A stretch of 64,000 nt of DNA from Agaricicola taiwanensis (GCF_014635245.1 NZ_BMCP01000007.1:44277-108276); one strand, 5' to 3'; numbered from the stretch's first letter, positions 24,655 to 33,117 are shown. Notes: generated by a model from the sequence alone, not told the origin. Numbers and translations are program-made.

Positions 24655-25965
24655 TTACGTCTTCGCTCCCGGTCCCTGCAGGCCTGGCGGCGGTACGCTC
24701 GGTGCGTCGGGATCGCGTCCCTCGGCCCGGTCGAGGTGGCGCATGACCGGCGTGACGGTGAGGCCGTGGAGCAGGATCGACAGGAGCACCACGAGGCCGA
24801 CGACCGCCCAGAGGCGTTCGCCGGCCACGCCCTCCATGTGATTGAGGCCATAGGCGAGATAGTAGAAGGAGCCGACGCCGCGAATGCCGAAGAAGGCGAG
24901 TGTCAGCTTTTCCCGAGCGTCGGCGGGAAAGCCGATCAGCCCGATCAATCCCGTCAGCGGCCGCACGATCAACAGGATGATCACGGCCGCGATCACATCG
25001 GCCCACTGGATCGCCATCAGGAGACCATCCACCAGCGAACCGCCGAACAGGAGCAGGACCACCATCATGGCGAGGCGCTCGATCTGCTCGGTCACGTCGT
25101 GCATCTCGCGTTGGAACTCATGATCGCGATGGGAATGGCGCAGCGTCAGCGCGGTGATGAAAACGGCAAGGAAGCCGTAGCAGTGGATGAGTTCGGTGAG
25201 ACCGTAGGAGACGAAGGTGGCGGCGAGGGCGATGAGACCATCGCCGGTGGCGGCGAGCTTGGTGTCGGCCGGCACGCGGAAGGTGAGCCAGCCGAAGATG
25301 CGGCCGATGAGCCAGCCAAAACCGACGCCGGCGCCGATCTCCCAAATGACATTGAGGGTGAGCCACTCAAAGAACCAGGGCTCGCCCGTGGCCGAGGCGG
25401 CGGCGAGCGCGATGGCAAGGTGGACGAAGGGGAACGCAAGGCCGTCGTTGAGGCCGGCTTCCGAGGTCAGGCCGAAGCGGACCTCGTCCTCGTCGCCGGT
25501 CTTGGGCGGGCCCACCTGCACATCGGAGGCCAGCACCGGATCGGTCGGGGCGAGACTTGCGCCGAGAAGCAGCGCCACCGCCAGCGGCAGGCCGAGCAAT
25601 CCCATGCCGAGGGCGGTGATGGCGAGGATGCCGAGCGGCATGGTAACGGCGAGAAGCCGCCATGTGATGGTCCAGCGCCGGATGTCGAACGGCCGGTCGA
25701 TCTTCAGCCCCGCGCCCATCAGCGCGATGATGACGACAAATTCGGAAAGCCGTTCGGTGATCTGAGGGTAGGTCAGGGGCAGGGGCCGCAATGTCATCTG
25801 CGGCGTGGCGAAGATGACGGCGCCCAGCGCGATGCAGACGATGGGCAGCGACAGCGGCAGGCGCTTCAGGGCGAGCGGCAGCCAGGCAACGAGGGCAATG
25901 AGGAAACCGAGCCCGGTAAGGGCCAGGATATAGGGATCAGGTGACCAGGACAGCGCATCGGGCAT
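24655..25965 (-). CDS. Cation:proton antiporter, CPA1/NhaP type
   Basis: Inner-membrane Na+(K+)/H+ antiporter of 436 residues with about twelve hydrophobic helices. The ion-site motifs of CPA1 transporters are visible: LAPTDPVLASDVQVG (Asp in helix 5) and the SEAGLNDGLAFP segment (helix 6). A later GIRGVGSFYYLAYGL helix is also typical. The C-terminal tail is short, with no TrkA-C or cNMP domain, so cytoplasmic regulation is minimal. Together with the Mrp operon at 35.6-41.6 kb it gives the locus two independent sodium or pH homeostasis systems. Confidence 0.88.
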   Translation of the reverse strand: MPDALSWSPDPYILALTGLGFLIALVAWLPLALKRLPLSLPIVCIALGAVIFATPQMTLRPLPLTYPQITERLSEFVVIIALMGAGLKIDRPFDIRRWTITWRLLAVTMPLGILAITALGMGLLGLPLAVALLLGASLAPTDPVLASDVQVGPPKTGDEDEVRFGLTSEAGLNDGLAFPFVHLAIALAAASATGEPWFFEWLTLNVIWEIGAGVGFGWLIGRIFGWLTFRVPADTKLAATGDGLIALAATFVSYGLTELIHCYGFLAVFITALTLRHSHRDHEFQREMHDVTEQIERLAMMVVLLLFGGSLVDGLLMAIQWADVIAAVIILLIVRPLTGLIGLIGFPADAREKLTLAFFGIRGVGSFYYLAYGLNHMEGVAGERLWAVVGLVVLLSILLHGLTVTPVMRHLDRAEGRDPDAPSVPPPGLQGPGAKT

Positions 25966-26056
25966 GAGGCCTGAACGTGCGGGGAGGGGTTTTCGATCCT
26001 TCCCCTGACGATGCGGTGTTGCCAGCCGGCAGAGCTTTCATGCGCGGCGTGTCTCT

Positions 26057-26302
26057 TCAGCCTTTGGACGGCCGTTCGCGCGCGGCGCGTGTCTTCGGAT
26101 CCATGTTCTCGAAGCTCTCGATGACGCCTTCGGTCCTGGTCGATGCCTCCGGCATGGCCGGGCGCTCATTGCGAACGCTCGCCTGATCGTTGCCTTCGAG
26201 GCGATTGCTGCCCATGCGGGCATTGGCGAGATCGGTCTCCGTGGTTTCGGCGCCGAAATTGCGGTCGGATGGTTCCGGTTTGTTCGTCGGTTTCTGGGTC
26301 AT
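26057..26302 (-). CDS. Small hydrophilic stress-type protein
   Basis: An 81-residue polar protein beginning MTQKPTNKPEPSDRNFG, rich in Asn, Glu, Arg and Thr and lacking hydrophobic segments, probably disordered. The ATG at 26302 is chosen because GGGAGG lies 7 nt upstream. A perfect EcfG promoter lies 46 nt before the start. No family is recognised. The pattern of a short charged protein behind an EcfG site matches many general-stress genes in this order. Confidence 0.65.
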   Translation of the reverse strand: MTQKPTNKPEPSDRNFGAETTETDLANARMGSNRLEGNDQASVRNERPAMPEASTRTEGVIESFENMDPKTRAARERPSKG

Positions 26303-26347
26303 GTCATCCTCCCATGTGCGGGTTTCCATGTGGGGGTTTCATGGGGC

Positions 26348-26372
26348 AACGTGCCGGACCGAGGGTCGTTCC
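26348..26372 (-). promoter_or_regulatory. EcfG-type general stress promoter
   Basis: Perfect GGAAC-N16-CGTT on the minus strand (-35 at 26372-26368, -10 at 26351-26348), driving the 81-residue protein gene. Confidence 0.7.
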
Positions 26373-26408
26373 TCCCTTTTCTTGGAAGATTCATCGTTCG
26401 GGGAGCTC

Positions 26409-26437
26409 TTGCGCCATTCGGAAAAGCCCCCAATATG
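26409..26437 (+). promoter_or_regulatory. Possible sigma-70 promoter of the mini-gene
   Basis: TTGCGC-N17-AATATG, a moderate match to the housekeeping consensus, about 20 nt upstream of the extended Shine-Dalgarno sequence. Weak evidence, supported only by position. Confidence 0.3.
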
Positions 26438-26457
26438 AGCCCTGTCTTCAACAACGT

Positions 26458-26473
26458 GAAAGGAGGTGATCCA
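26458..26473 (+). promoter_or_regulatory. Extended 16-nt Shine-Dalgarno sequence
   Basis: GAAAGGAGGTGATCCA is complementary over all 16 nt to the alphaproteobacterial 16S rRNA 3' end and directly abuts the ATG at 26474. Normal sites pair over 4-7 nt. Such a long site is expected to hold the 30S subunit and may slow initiation. Confidence 0.85.
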
Positions 26474-26551
26474 ATGTCGAGTGATTTCCAAGCGCCGGTT
26501 GGGTCTCAGTATCTCGGTGTCTCGATGGAGCAGTCTCCTCGTTTCGCGTGA
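26474..26551 (+). CDS. 25-residue micro-protein with extended SD
   Basis: ATG-initiated reading frame of 25 codons (MSSDFQAPVGSQYLGVSMEQ..., ending RFA). It is preceded by a 16-nt perfect Shine-Dalgarno and followed within 55 nt by a strong intrinsic terminator, making a compact transcription unit of roughly 200 nt. The layout closely resembles rreB, a small Bradyrhizobium mRNA with a 17-nt SD whose translation is impeded by the over-long pairing. The peptide itself resembles nothing I know. The function may lie in the mRNA or ribosome interaction rather than in the peptide. Confidence 0.65.
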   Translation: MSSDFQAPVGSQYLGVSMEQSPRFA

Positions 26552-26602
26552 GGTGCCAAGCCCGGAAGGTCTTGTGACCCCCCGGCTGGTTTGAGAATTC
26601 AC

Positions 26603-26638
26603 GGGGCCGTCCTCATCCGAGGGCGGCCTTTTGATTTT
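26603..26638 (+). terminator. Intrinsic terminator of the micro-gene
   Basis: GGCCGTCCTC pairs with GAGGGCGGCC (one G-U pair) around a 4-nt loop, followed by TTTTGATTTT. It also faces the end of the minus-strand gene at 26648. Confidence 0.85.
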
Positions 26639-26647
26639 CATCGCTGG

Positions 26648-26824
26648 CTACGGCCCGCCCGCCAGCGAGCCCATGACGACCATGACGAGGGCGTCCACAT
26701 CCACCTGTCCGTCCAGGGTGAGTTTGTCGCCGGCCGTCCCCACCTTCAGCCTGTCCGGCGCGATCTCGGCCTGTCGCTTCAGTTCATCGATCAAAGCCTG
26801 GCGGATCTCATTTTCGGCGGTCAT
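26648..26824 (-). CDS. 58-residue acidic protein, unknown
   Basis: Short reading frame on the minus strand, MTAENEIRQALIDELKRQAE at the start and ending in GSLAGGP. A GAGG-containing ribosome-binding site precedes the ATG. The first 25 residues look like an amphipathic helix, and the rest has alternating hydrophobic residues. An EcfG-like promoter lies 37 nt upstream, and codon use has the GC-rich third positions of its neighbours. This supports a real gene although no family is recognised. Confidence 0.6.
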   Translation of the reverse strand: MTAENEIRQALIDELKRQAEIAPDRLKVGTAGDKLTLDGQVDVDALVMVVMGSLAGGP

Positions 26825-26860
26825 GGCGGCTTTCCTCCTGCCTGTTCCCTCGAAAGACCA

Positions 26861-26885
26861 AACGGGACAGCGCGGAAAAGGTTCG
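26861..26885 (-). promoter_or_regulatory. EcfG-like stress promoter
   Basis: CGAAC-N16-CGTT on the minus strand, one base from consensus, 37 nt before the 58-residue protein gene. Confidence 0.5.
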
Positions 26886-26961
26886 AACCCGCGATTTTCA
26901 CCGCGCCGCGGGAGCTCAGCAATTTACACGCGGCTCGGCAAGTCCGCAGACGAGGCCGATG

Positions 26962-28116
26962 TTAGGCGCCTCGGGCGGCGATGGGCCAGATCGCCTCCAG
27001 CTTTTCCCCCCGCATGACGTGGAGCGCATCGTAGAGATTGACGGTGGGATCGCAGTGAGGAACTTGAACTTCCACAAGGCTGCCCGCCGGCAATGATGTG
27101 CCCTCCGGCAGGAGAATGGTTCCATGCTCATCGCTCGACGGCTGATACGTCGCTCCGTCAGGTGCGCCGCGGCGCAGGACGGGTAAGGTGCCGAGCTTTG
27201 CTGCGAAACGCTTTTCCCCGCCATCGGTCGTGACCCGGCCTGGGACGTTGGAGCTGATGACCGCGGTTGAGACAAACAGGGCTGTCGGGAAAGCGGGTGT
27301 TCCGGTCCCGTCGGGATCGACCCTGTCGTATTCGGCATCCATGAGGGCGTAGCTTCCGCATTGCAGCTCGGTGTAAAGCTCCAAAGCCAGCTCCTGGCGA
27401 AAGGCGCCCGTCGAGCCGCCTGTCACGACCGGGTTCTGCGGAAGGTGTGGCCTCAGGCCTTCAAGCATCTTTTCCAGCACCTGGCCGACGGCTTGCGCCT
27501 GATCGGTGCGGCTTGCCAGATCCTCCCAATGCGAGAGGTGGCCGGCATAAGCTTGGATTCCAGCGAGTTCCAGGTTGCCCGTCTTCAGGATCGCGTCCGC
27601 CAACTCTCGAGCAGCTTCGACGCTTCGAGCGCCGGACCGATGCCGGCCGGTGTCGATGTCGATCAGAATGCGGGCGTTCGCCTTCCGATGAGCCAGCGCA
27701 GCCGCGATCAGGTTCACCGATACCAGACTGTCTGCCACGAGGGACAGGCGGGTCCCCGATGCGGCGATGTCCGCAAGCCGCTCGGCTGCAGCGCGTGTGG
27801 CAAAGGTCGAGGTCATCAAGATGTCCGAAATTCCCGCCCGCGCGAACACCTCTGCTTCTCCCGGCGTGGCGGCGCAGATACCCACCGCGCCTGCCGCGAT
27901 CTGCCGATGCGCCATCTCCGGGCACTTGTGAGCCTTTCCGTGGGGCCGCAGAGTCACTCCAGCCAGATTGGCGATATGCTGCATGGCCTGCAGATTGGCC
28001 AGAAACTGGTCATGGTCCAGGATCAGTGCCGGCGTCAGCAGCTGGCTCCTCGCGTTGCCATGCCCGATCAGTCTGGCGTTTGGAAAGCCGGTAGAGACGC
28101 TGCACAAGCCGCTCAT
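26962..28116 (-). CDS. D-threonine aldolase-like PLP enzyme (DSD1 family)
   Basis: Cytoplasmic pyridoxal-phosphate enzyme of 384 residues with the alanine-racemase-type barrel of the D-threonine aldolase/D-serine dehydratase family. The PLP Lys lies in RPHGKAHKCPE near residue 60, the phosphate-binding loop in VTGGSTGAF and the C-terminal metal site in VPHCDPTVNLYD, where His and Cys bind Zn2+ or Mn2+. The likely reaction is retro-aldol cleavage or dehydration of a D-beta-hydroxy amino acid. It is divergent from the Tat-SDR gene across 254 nt with no obvious operon partner. Confidence 0.82.
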   Translation of the reverse strand: MSGLCSVSTGFPNARLIGHGNARSQLLTPALILDHDQFLANLQAMQHIANLAGVTLRPHGKAHKCPEMAHRQIAAGAVGICAATPGEAEVFARAGISDILMTSTFATRAAAERLADIAASGTRLSLVADSLVSVNLIAAALAHRKANARILIDIDTGRHRSGARSVEAARELADAILKTGNLELAGIQAYAGHLSHWEDLASRTDQAQAVGQVLEKMLEGLRPHLPQNPVVTGGSTGAFRQELALELYTELQCGSYALMDAEYDRVDPDGTGTPAFPTALFVSTAVISSNVPGRVTTDGGEKRFAAKLGTLPVLRRGAPDGATYQPSSDEHGTILLPEGTSLPAGSLVEVQVPHCDPTVNLYDALHVMRGEKLEAIWPIAARGA

Positions 28117-28370
28117 TCTGTTGTTTCCTCATCACGTGCCGCAGCAAGATTTGCCGCACAGCGGATCAATTCTTATCATGACGAGTGCTTGCCGCGACTT
28201 CGCATTGTCATCCTGCTGAGGCGACAACGCATGTCTGAGGCCGACTTTCGGTCATTGCTGGCCTGAACATTATGCGTTCTGGGAATGCCGGGCGCAGGCC
28301 TACTCTCGGATTGTCGCGGCACCGGCCCTTGCCGGCCGCGGCGGGAACCCTCAACATCCGGGAGATCATC

Positions 28371-29231
28371 ATGTCCGATCACACTGGGAATGCCGGCTCC
28401 GAAAAGCGGCTCATCAATCGACGCAACCTCCTTGCGGGCGCGGCGGCGACCTCCGCCATAATCGCTACGGCGGGCGGCGCCAGCGCGCAGGCCTATCAGA
28501 CAAGCGATAAGGTCGCGATCGTCACCGGCTCGTCGCGTGGCATCGGAGCGGCGACGGCCAGGCGCCTCGCGCGCGACGGTTTCAAGGTAATGTTGAACTG
28601 CGTGGTCAACCGCGACCTGGCCGCGAAGGTCGTTCAAGACATCGAGGCGGCCGGCGGGGAGGCCGTCTGGGAGCAGGCGGACATCAGCGATCCCGCGGCC
28701 GTGCGGCGCCTGTTCGACGTTGCCGAACGGGCCTTCGGCGGCATTGACGTGGTGGTCGCCAATGCGGGGATCATGCGGCTTGCGCCGTTCGGCGAAATGG
28801 CGGACGAGGATTTCATCCGCATGTCCGACGTCAACGTGAAGGGCAGCTTCAATACCCTGCGGGAGGCGGCGCGCCGCGTGCGGAACGGTGGACGCATCAT
28901 CAGCACCTCGTCCAGCATCACGCAGCTGCGTTCACCCACCTATGGCCCCTATGCCGCCACCAAGGCCTCCATGGAGATCTTCGCCAATGTTCTGGCAAAG
29001 GAACTCAAGGGGCGGAACATCTCGGTGAATGCCATCGCGCCGGGGCTGGTGACGACCTCGCTTTTCCTGGACGGGAAGACCGATGAGCAGGTGGCCGGTT
29101 TTGCCGAGCGCACACCGCACGGCCGTATCGGCGAGCCGGAAGATATCGCCGCCACCGTCGCCTTTCTCTGCAGCGAGGATGGCTGGTGGGTCAACGGGCA
29201 GACCGTTTTCGCCAACGGCGGCGTGGTTTAG
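28371..29231 (+). CDS. Tat-exported short-chain dehydrogenase
   Basis: SDR of 286 residues carrying an N-terminal twin-arginine signal: NRRNLLAGAAATSA with RR at 17-18 and a cleavage region GASA-QA near residue 40. The SDR fold follows with TGSSRGIGAA, a NAG motif, the catalytic Ser in STSSSIT and YAATK (Tyr/Lys). The start at 28371 has GGGAG upstream. Most SDRs are cytoplasmic; Tat would allow export of the folded, cofactor-loaded enzyme, as for glucose-fructose oxidoreductase. A LysR regulator follows in the same direction after 78 nt. The substrate is unknown. Confidence 0.82.
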   Translation: MSDHTGNAGSEKRLINRRNLLAGAAATSAIIATAGGASAQAYQTSDKVAIVTGSSRGIGAATARRLARDGFKVMLNCVVNRDLAAKVVQDIEAAGGEAVWEQADISDPAAVRRLFDVAERAFGGIDVVVANAGIMRLAPFGEMADEDFIRMSDVNVKGSFNTLREAARRVRNGGRIISTSSSITQLRSPTYGPYAATKASMEIFANVLAKELKGRNISVNAIAPGLVTTSLFLDGKTDEQVAGFAERTPHGRIGEPEDIAATVAFLCSEDGWWVNGQTVFANGGVV

Positions 29232-29309
29232 CGGCATGCCGCTTGCCCGATGCATTCCTCACGTGCATAGCTGTTGTTCCACCCATGACGAAGAGTATGC
29301 CTTGAGGCC

Positions 29310-30215
29310 ATGGTTTTCGACAGCCGGTTGCTCAGCGGGATAGGCGTCCTGTCCGCCGTGGTCGAGGCGGGCAGTTTCGTCCGCGCGGGTGAAGCGCTGG
29401 GATTGACGCAATCGGCCGTCAGCCGGGCTGTTGGCCGGCTGGAGCAGCGGGTCGGCATCCGCATCTTCAATCGCACCGCGCGCTCCATCTCCCTGACCGA
29501 GGAGGGGCGGCGGTTCTACGAGGCCGTAGCCCCTCATCTTGCCGGCATGGAAGATGCGGCGATCGACGCCGCCGGGTCTTCCGCGCGGGTGCGCGGCAAG
29601 CTGCGGGTGAATGTCGACGGCGCCTTCGGCCACCATGTGCTGACGCCGCGAATGCAGCCCTTCCTCGATCGTTACCCAGAGCTCTCGGTCGAGGTCTTCG
29701 TGCGCGACCGCATGGGCGATCTTGTCGCTGAAGGCTTCGATGTCGGCATCCACTTCGGTCCACCGGAGCCTTCGTCGCTGATTTGCCGGCTGTTGCTGGA
29801 GACGCCGGTCCTGACCTGCGCCTCGCCCGACTACCTCAAGACGCACGGCACCCCGAAGCATCCGAAGGATCTGGAGGATGGCCATCACTGCATCCTGATG
29901 CGCGATCCCTCGACCGGGAAGCATTATGGCTGGGATTTCCTGGGGGCCGACGAGACGGTGTCGGTCACCGTTCAGGGACGGTTGATGGTGACGGATACGG
30001 GGGCGCTGCTGGGGGCATGCCTAGGCGGTCTGGGCATCGCCCAGCCGCTCGCCATCTATAGCCGCGATCTCCTGCGTGAAGGCCGGCTCGTGCAGCTCCT
30101 CCCCGAATGGGCGCGGGAGACCTTTCCGCTCTATGTCTATCACCACAGCCCGAACATGATGTCGGCCAAGGTGCGGGCCTTTCTCGACTATGTCGCCGAG
30201 ATCGTGAGCCGGTGA
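29310..30215 (+). CDS. LysR-family transcription regulator
   Basis: Regulator of 301 residues, the usual length. The N-terminal helix-turn-helix reads SFVRAGEALGLTQSAVSRAVGRLEQ, and the C-terminal part is the periplasmic-binding-protein-like effector domain of the CrgA/DsdC-type subgroup. It is downstream of the Tat-SDR gene in the same orientation, so it may be cotranscribed with it or control it. The usual divergent arrangement of LysR genes is absent. The effector cannot be told. Confidence 0.88.
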   Translation: MVFDSRLLSGIGVLSAVVEAGSFVRAGEALGLTQSAVSRAVGRLEQRVGIRIFNRTARSISLTEEGRRFYEAVAPHLAGMEDAAIDAAGSSARVRGKLRVNVDGAFGHHVLTPRMQPFLDRYPELSVEVFVRDRMGDLVAEGFDVGIHFGPPEPSSLICRLLLETPVLTCASPDYLKTHGTPKHPKDLEDGHHCILMRDPSTGKHYGWDFLGADETVSVTVQGRLMVTDTGALLGACLGGLGIAQPLAIYSRDLLREGRLVQLLPEWARETFPLYVYHHSPNMMSAKVRAFLDYVAEIVSR

Positions 30216-30291
30216 GGCCCAGGCGAGCGGGCACAGCCCGCCAGATCCATCGACCACCCGACCGTGGCGGGTATCTGCCGGAGGTCGCGCC

Positions 30292-32343
30292 TCAGCTTTC
30301 GATCATCGTGCGGATGCGGTTGGCGAGGCCCTCCACGGTGAAGGGCTTTGTCAGAACCTCCATGCCGGGGTCCAGATGGCCGTTGCCGATCACGGCGTTC
30401 TCCGCATAGCCGGTGATGAAGAGCACCTTGAGGCTCGCACGATACTGGCGCGCCGCATCGGCAACCTGGCGGCCGTTCATGCCGCCGGGCAGGCCCACAT
30501 CGGTGATCAGGAGATCGACGCGCGCGTCGGACTGCAGGATGCGCAGGCCGGCGGGGCCGTCGGCGGCCTCGATGGCGCGATAGCCGAGATCCCGGAGCAC
30601 TTCCGTCACCAGCAGGCGCACGCCCGGCTCGTCATCCACCACCAGCACCGTCTCGCCGTCATCGGAGCGGGGCAGATCGTGCGAGGTCTCGGTTTCGTCC
30701 TGCACGGCATCCTCGCCGAAGTGGCGCGGCAGGTAGATGCAGACCATGCTGCCCTGGCCTTCCTCCGAATAGATCCTCACCTGGCCGCCGGACTGGCGGG
30801 CAAAGCCGTAGATCATGGACAGGCCAAGGCCGGTGCCCTGGCCCATGGGCTTGGTGGTGAAGAAGGGATCGAAGGCGCGGTTCATGACCTCCGGCGTCAT
30901 GCCGGTGCCGGTGTCGCTGACGCAGATGGAGATATATTGGCCAGGCTTCAGGTCACGGTCGCCGGCCGACATATGGTCCATCCAGCGGTTGGCGGTCTCG
31001 ATGGTGAGACGGCCGCCATGGGGCATGGCATCGCGGGCGTTGATGCAGAGATTGAGGATGGCGTTGTCGAGCTGGTTGCGGTCGGTTCGCGTTGTCCAGA
31101 GGCCGGCGGCGCCGGCGACTTCCACCTCGATCTGTGGCCCCACGGTGCGGCGGATCAGCTCCTCCAGGTCTCCTATCAGCCGGTTGGCGTCGGTGGGCTT
31201 TGGATCCAGCGTCTGCCGCCGCGAGAAGGCGAGCAGCCGGTGAGTGAGCGAGGCTGCCCGCCTGGTCGCGGTCTGGGCGCCTTCGATGTAACGCTCGATG
31301 CCCTGCAGCCGCCCCTGGGCGATGCGCTGTTGCAAGAGCTCCAGATTGCCGCCGATGCCGGTGAGGAGATTGTTGAAGTCATGGGCGATGCCCCCGGTGA
31401 GCTGGCCCACAGCCTCCATCTTCTGGCTCTGTCGCAGCGCGTCCTCGGCCGACTTCAGGGCCCCGGCGGCTTCCTTCTCGGCCTGGATGTCGCGGCCGGC
31501 GGCATGGATGAAATTCTCATCAGGCACGGCGGACCAGGACAGCCAGCGCCAGGAGCCATCCTTGTGCCGATAGCGGTTCTCGAACTTCAGCGTGGTCACG
31601 CCGCGCGACAGGCTCTGGACCTCCGCCCGCGTGCCGTCCATATCGTCGGGGTGAACGAAAGACACCAGATCGGCGCCGATCAGCTCCCGCTCAGCCCAGC
31701 CGAGTTGGCTGGTCCAGGCGGGATTGACGGCGACGATGCGGCCGGAGAAATCGGCCACCACCATCACGTCGGTGGAGAGACGCCACATGCGGTCGCGCTC
31801 GCGGGTGCGCTCTTCCACGCGGCTTTCCAGCGTGGCGTTGAGCTGCGCCAGCGCCCGTTCCGCCCGCACCTTCTCGGTGGTTTCAACCACGATCGCCATG
31901 ACGCCGATCGGCAATCCGCGCTCGTTCACGACGGGGGAATAATCGAGGTTCATCCACACCGGCTCGGGTATGCCGCGCCTGGTCAATGTGAGTTCCTGGT
32001 CACGATAGGCCAGCGTGCGGCCGGAAAGGCCGACACGCATGACGTTGTCGTTGAAATCGGCGATCTCGGCCCAGCCCTCGCGCACCTTGGAGCCGAAGAG
32101 CTGCGGGTGGCGGCCGCCGGCGAAGATCGAATAGGCATCATTGTAGATCATGATGCCGTCCTCGCCCCAGAGCGTGACGATGGGGACAGGGGATTGCAGG
32201 ATGAGGGCAACGGTGGCGCGCAGGACCTCGGGCCAGGTTCCGACCGACCCGATGGAAGTTGCGGCCCAGTTGAAGCCCGCAACCAGTTCAGCGGCTTCAC
32301 CCGTCGCGGGCAGGAAGGCATGGAGGGGATTCGGCTTCTGCAT
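30292..32343 (-). CDS. Hybrid histidine kinase (PAS-PAS-HisKA-HATPase-REC)
   Basis: Cytoplasmic hybrid kinase of 683 residues. The N-terminal domain (about 15-155) is a PAS relative whose FNWAATSIGSVGTWP opening matches the first domain of the kinase at 21679 (FDWSATPLGPVEGWP). A canonical PAS follows (about 185-300). The H-box GGIAHDFNNLLTG has His near 321, the ATP lid has DTGTGMTP and GTGLGLSM, and the receiver at the C-terminus has Asp near 615 in ITDVGLPGG. The ATG at 32343 is used; a GTG two codons upstream is possible. No response regulator is adjacent. Confidence 0.88.
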   Translation of the reverse strand: MQKPNPLHAFLPATGEAAELVAGFNWAATSIGSVGTWPEVLRATVALILQSPVPIVTLWGEDGIMIYNDAYSIFAGGRHPQLFGSKVREGWAEIADFNDNVMRVGLSGRTLAYRDQELTLTRRGIPEPVWMNLDYSPVVNERGLPIGVMAIVVETTEKVRAERALAQLNATLESRVEERTRERDRMWRLSTDVMVVADFSGRIVAVNPAWTSQLGWAERELIGADLVSFVHPDDMDGTRAEVQSLSRGVTTLKFENRYRHKDGSWRWLSWSAVPDENFIHAAGRDIQAEKEAAGALKSAEDALRQSQKMEAVGQLTGGIAHDFNNLLTGIGGNLELLQQRIAQGRLQGIERYIEGAQTATRRAASLTHRLLAFSRRQTLDPKPTDANRLIGDLEELIRRTVGPQIEVEVAGAAGLWTTRTDRNQLDNAILNLCINARDAMPHGGRLTIETANRWMDHMSAGDRDLKPGQYISICVSDTGTGMTPEVMNRAFDPFFTTKPMGQGTGLGLSMIYGFARQSGGQVRIYSEEGQGSMVCIYLPRHFGEDAVQDETETSHDLPRSDDGETVLVVDDEPGVRLLVTEVLRDLGYRAIEAADGPAGLRILQSDARVDLLITDVGLPGGMNGRQVADAARQYRASLKVLFITGYAENAVIGNGHLDPGMEVLTKPFTVEGLANRIRTMIES

Positions 32344-32455
32344 CAGCACTCAGTTCCGGCGTCGCCTGGCATAGATAACGCGTTTTTCCCGCAGGGGGAG
32401 AGAGAAGTCTGCGGTTAAGGTCGGAGTTGGTTCGGGAGGGCTAGCCGGTGACGCT

Positions 32456-32478
32456 TGTTCGGAGACATTCCTGACACT
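32456..32478. repeat. 23-nt motif shared with the right edge
   Basis: TGTTCGGAGACATTCCTGACACT recurs with one mismatch at 63956-63978. It looks like an insertion-sequence end (possibly IS481-like) or its remnant. No transposase is in the window. Confidence 0.45.
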
Positions 32479-32526
32479 CAGATGGTGGTGTTTGGCTCTG
32501 TTGGAGGTTGCGGCCTTATGCTTCGA

Positions 32527-32673
32527 CCCTTCGAGACGATCGCGTTGCGATCCCTCAGGGTGAGGCCGCTTCGCGGCCCTCAGCATGAGGACAAGGGGCT
32601 TGGCCGCTTCAGAAGAGGACCAGCCCAATGACCTCATCCTGAGGTTCGCCGAAGGCGAAGTCTCGAAGGATGG
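32527..32673. repeat. Palindromic repeat cluster (copies 1a, 1b, 1c)
   Basis: Unit 1a (32527-32565) has the arm CCTTCGAGAC, an inner hairpin GATCGC-gtt-GCGATC and the arm CCTCAGGGTGAGG. A partial unit follows with hairpin GGCCGC-ttc-GCGGCC (32564-32578). Unit 1b (32632-32673) is inverted, with CCTCATCCTGAGG, hairpin TTCGCC-gaa-GGCGAA and TCTCGAAGGATG. Further copies are at 60608-60733 and 63701-63830. Confidence 0.85.
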
Positions 32674-32799
32674 GTGGCGGGCTCCAGAGGCAGTGAGCTT
32701 CCTCCCGCCAATCCATTATGTCTCAAGAACGTACAACAAGGACGAGCACTACGTGTGGAGGGCCGTGCTTCAGAATTGTACGGCCACCGCTGCGCGAAC

Positions 32800-33054
32800 T
32801 CAGCGCCGGTCGTTGGGCGTGCGCGTGTCGCTTTCCCGTGTCAGCCGCCCCGCCTCGCGCGAGCGCGTATCGCCCACCGACGGATCGCTCTCCGGGCCGC
32901 CGGGGATGATGTTGCCCGAGGCCGGACCGTCGCTGTCCCTGGCGCCGCCGAGGTCGAACCCCGGCCGATCCTGAGCCTTGCCCTTCGGCTTGGCGTCAGC
33001 CGCCGCGGCATCGGGATATTCCGTCGTCACATGGGGTTTGGTGTCGGACGCCAT
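32800..33054 (-). CDS. Small disordered stress-type protein
   Basis: An 84-residue polar protein (MASDTKPHVTTEYPDAAAAD...) with a GFDLGGARDSDG core, rich in Asp, Gly, Pro and Arg, with no hydrophobic segment. GAGAGGAAA lies before the ATG. An EcfG-like promoter is 39 nt upstream. Comparable short D/G-rich proteins occur widely in Hyphomicrobiales without known function. Confidence 0.65.
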   Translation of the reverse strand: MASDTKPHVTTEYPDAAAADAKPKGKAQDRPGFDLGGARDSDGPASGNIIPGGPESDPSVGDTRSREAGRLTRESDTRTPNDRR

Positions 33055-33092
33055 GTCTCGTTTCCTCTCGCTGGTTGCCTGGTTGGTGAAAC

Positions 33093-33117
33093 AACAGCGC
33101 AGGGCGCGAGCAGTTCC
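33093..33117 (-). promoter_or_regulatory. EcfG-like stress promoter
   Basis: GGAAC-N16-TGTT on the minus strand; perfect -35, one change in the -10, 39 nt before the 84-residue protein gene. Confidence 0.5.

Larger units (their letters stand above)
32350..32799. other. Gene-free stretch with palindromic repeats
   Basis: Four hundred and fifty bases without a convincing gene. They hold a cluster of host-type palindromic repeat units (32527-32589 and 32632-32673) and an IS-end-like motif (32456-32478). Short frames here have no ribosome-binding site and follow the repeats. Confidence 0.7.

Noticed and set aside
25974..25995. A further EcfG-like pair (GGATC-N17-CGTT, minus strand) before the cation antiporter
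   Set aside because: The -10 would lie only 9 nt before the ATG and the -35 has a mismatch, so it was not counted.
30376..32418. A 680-residue plus-strand frame opposite the hybrid kinase
   Set aside because: The kinase on the minus strand has every catalytic motif. The opposing frame is low-complexity and has no family resemblance.
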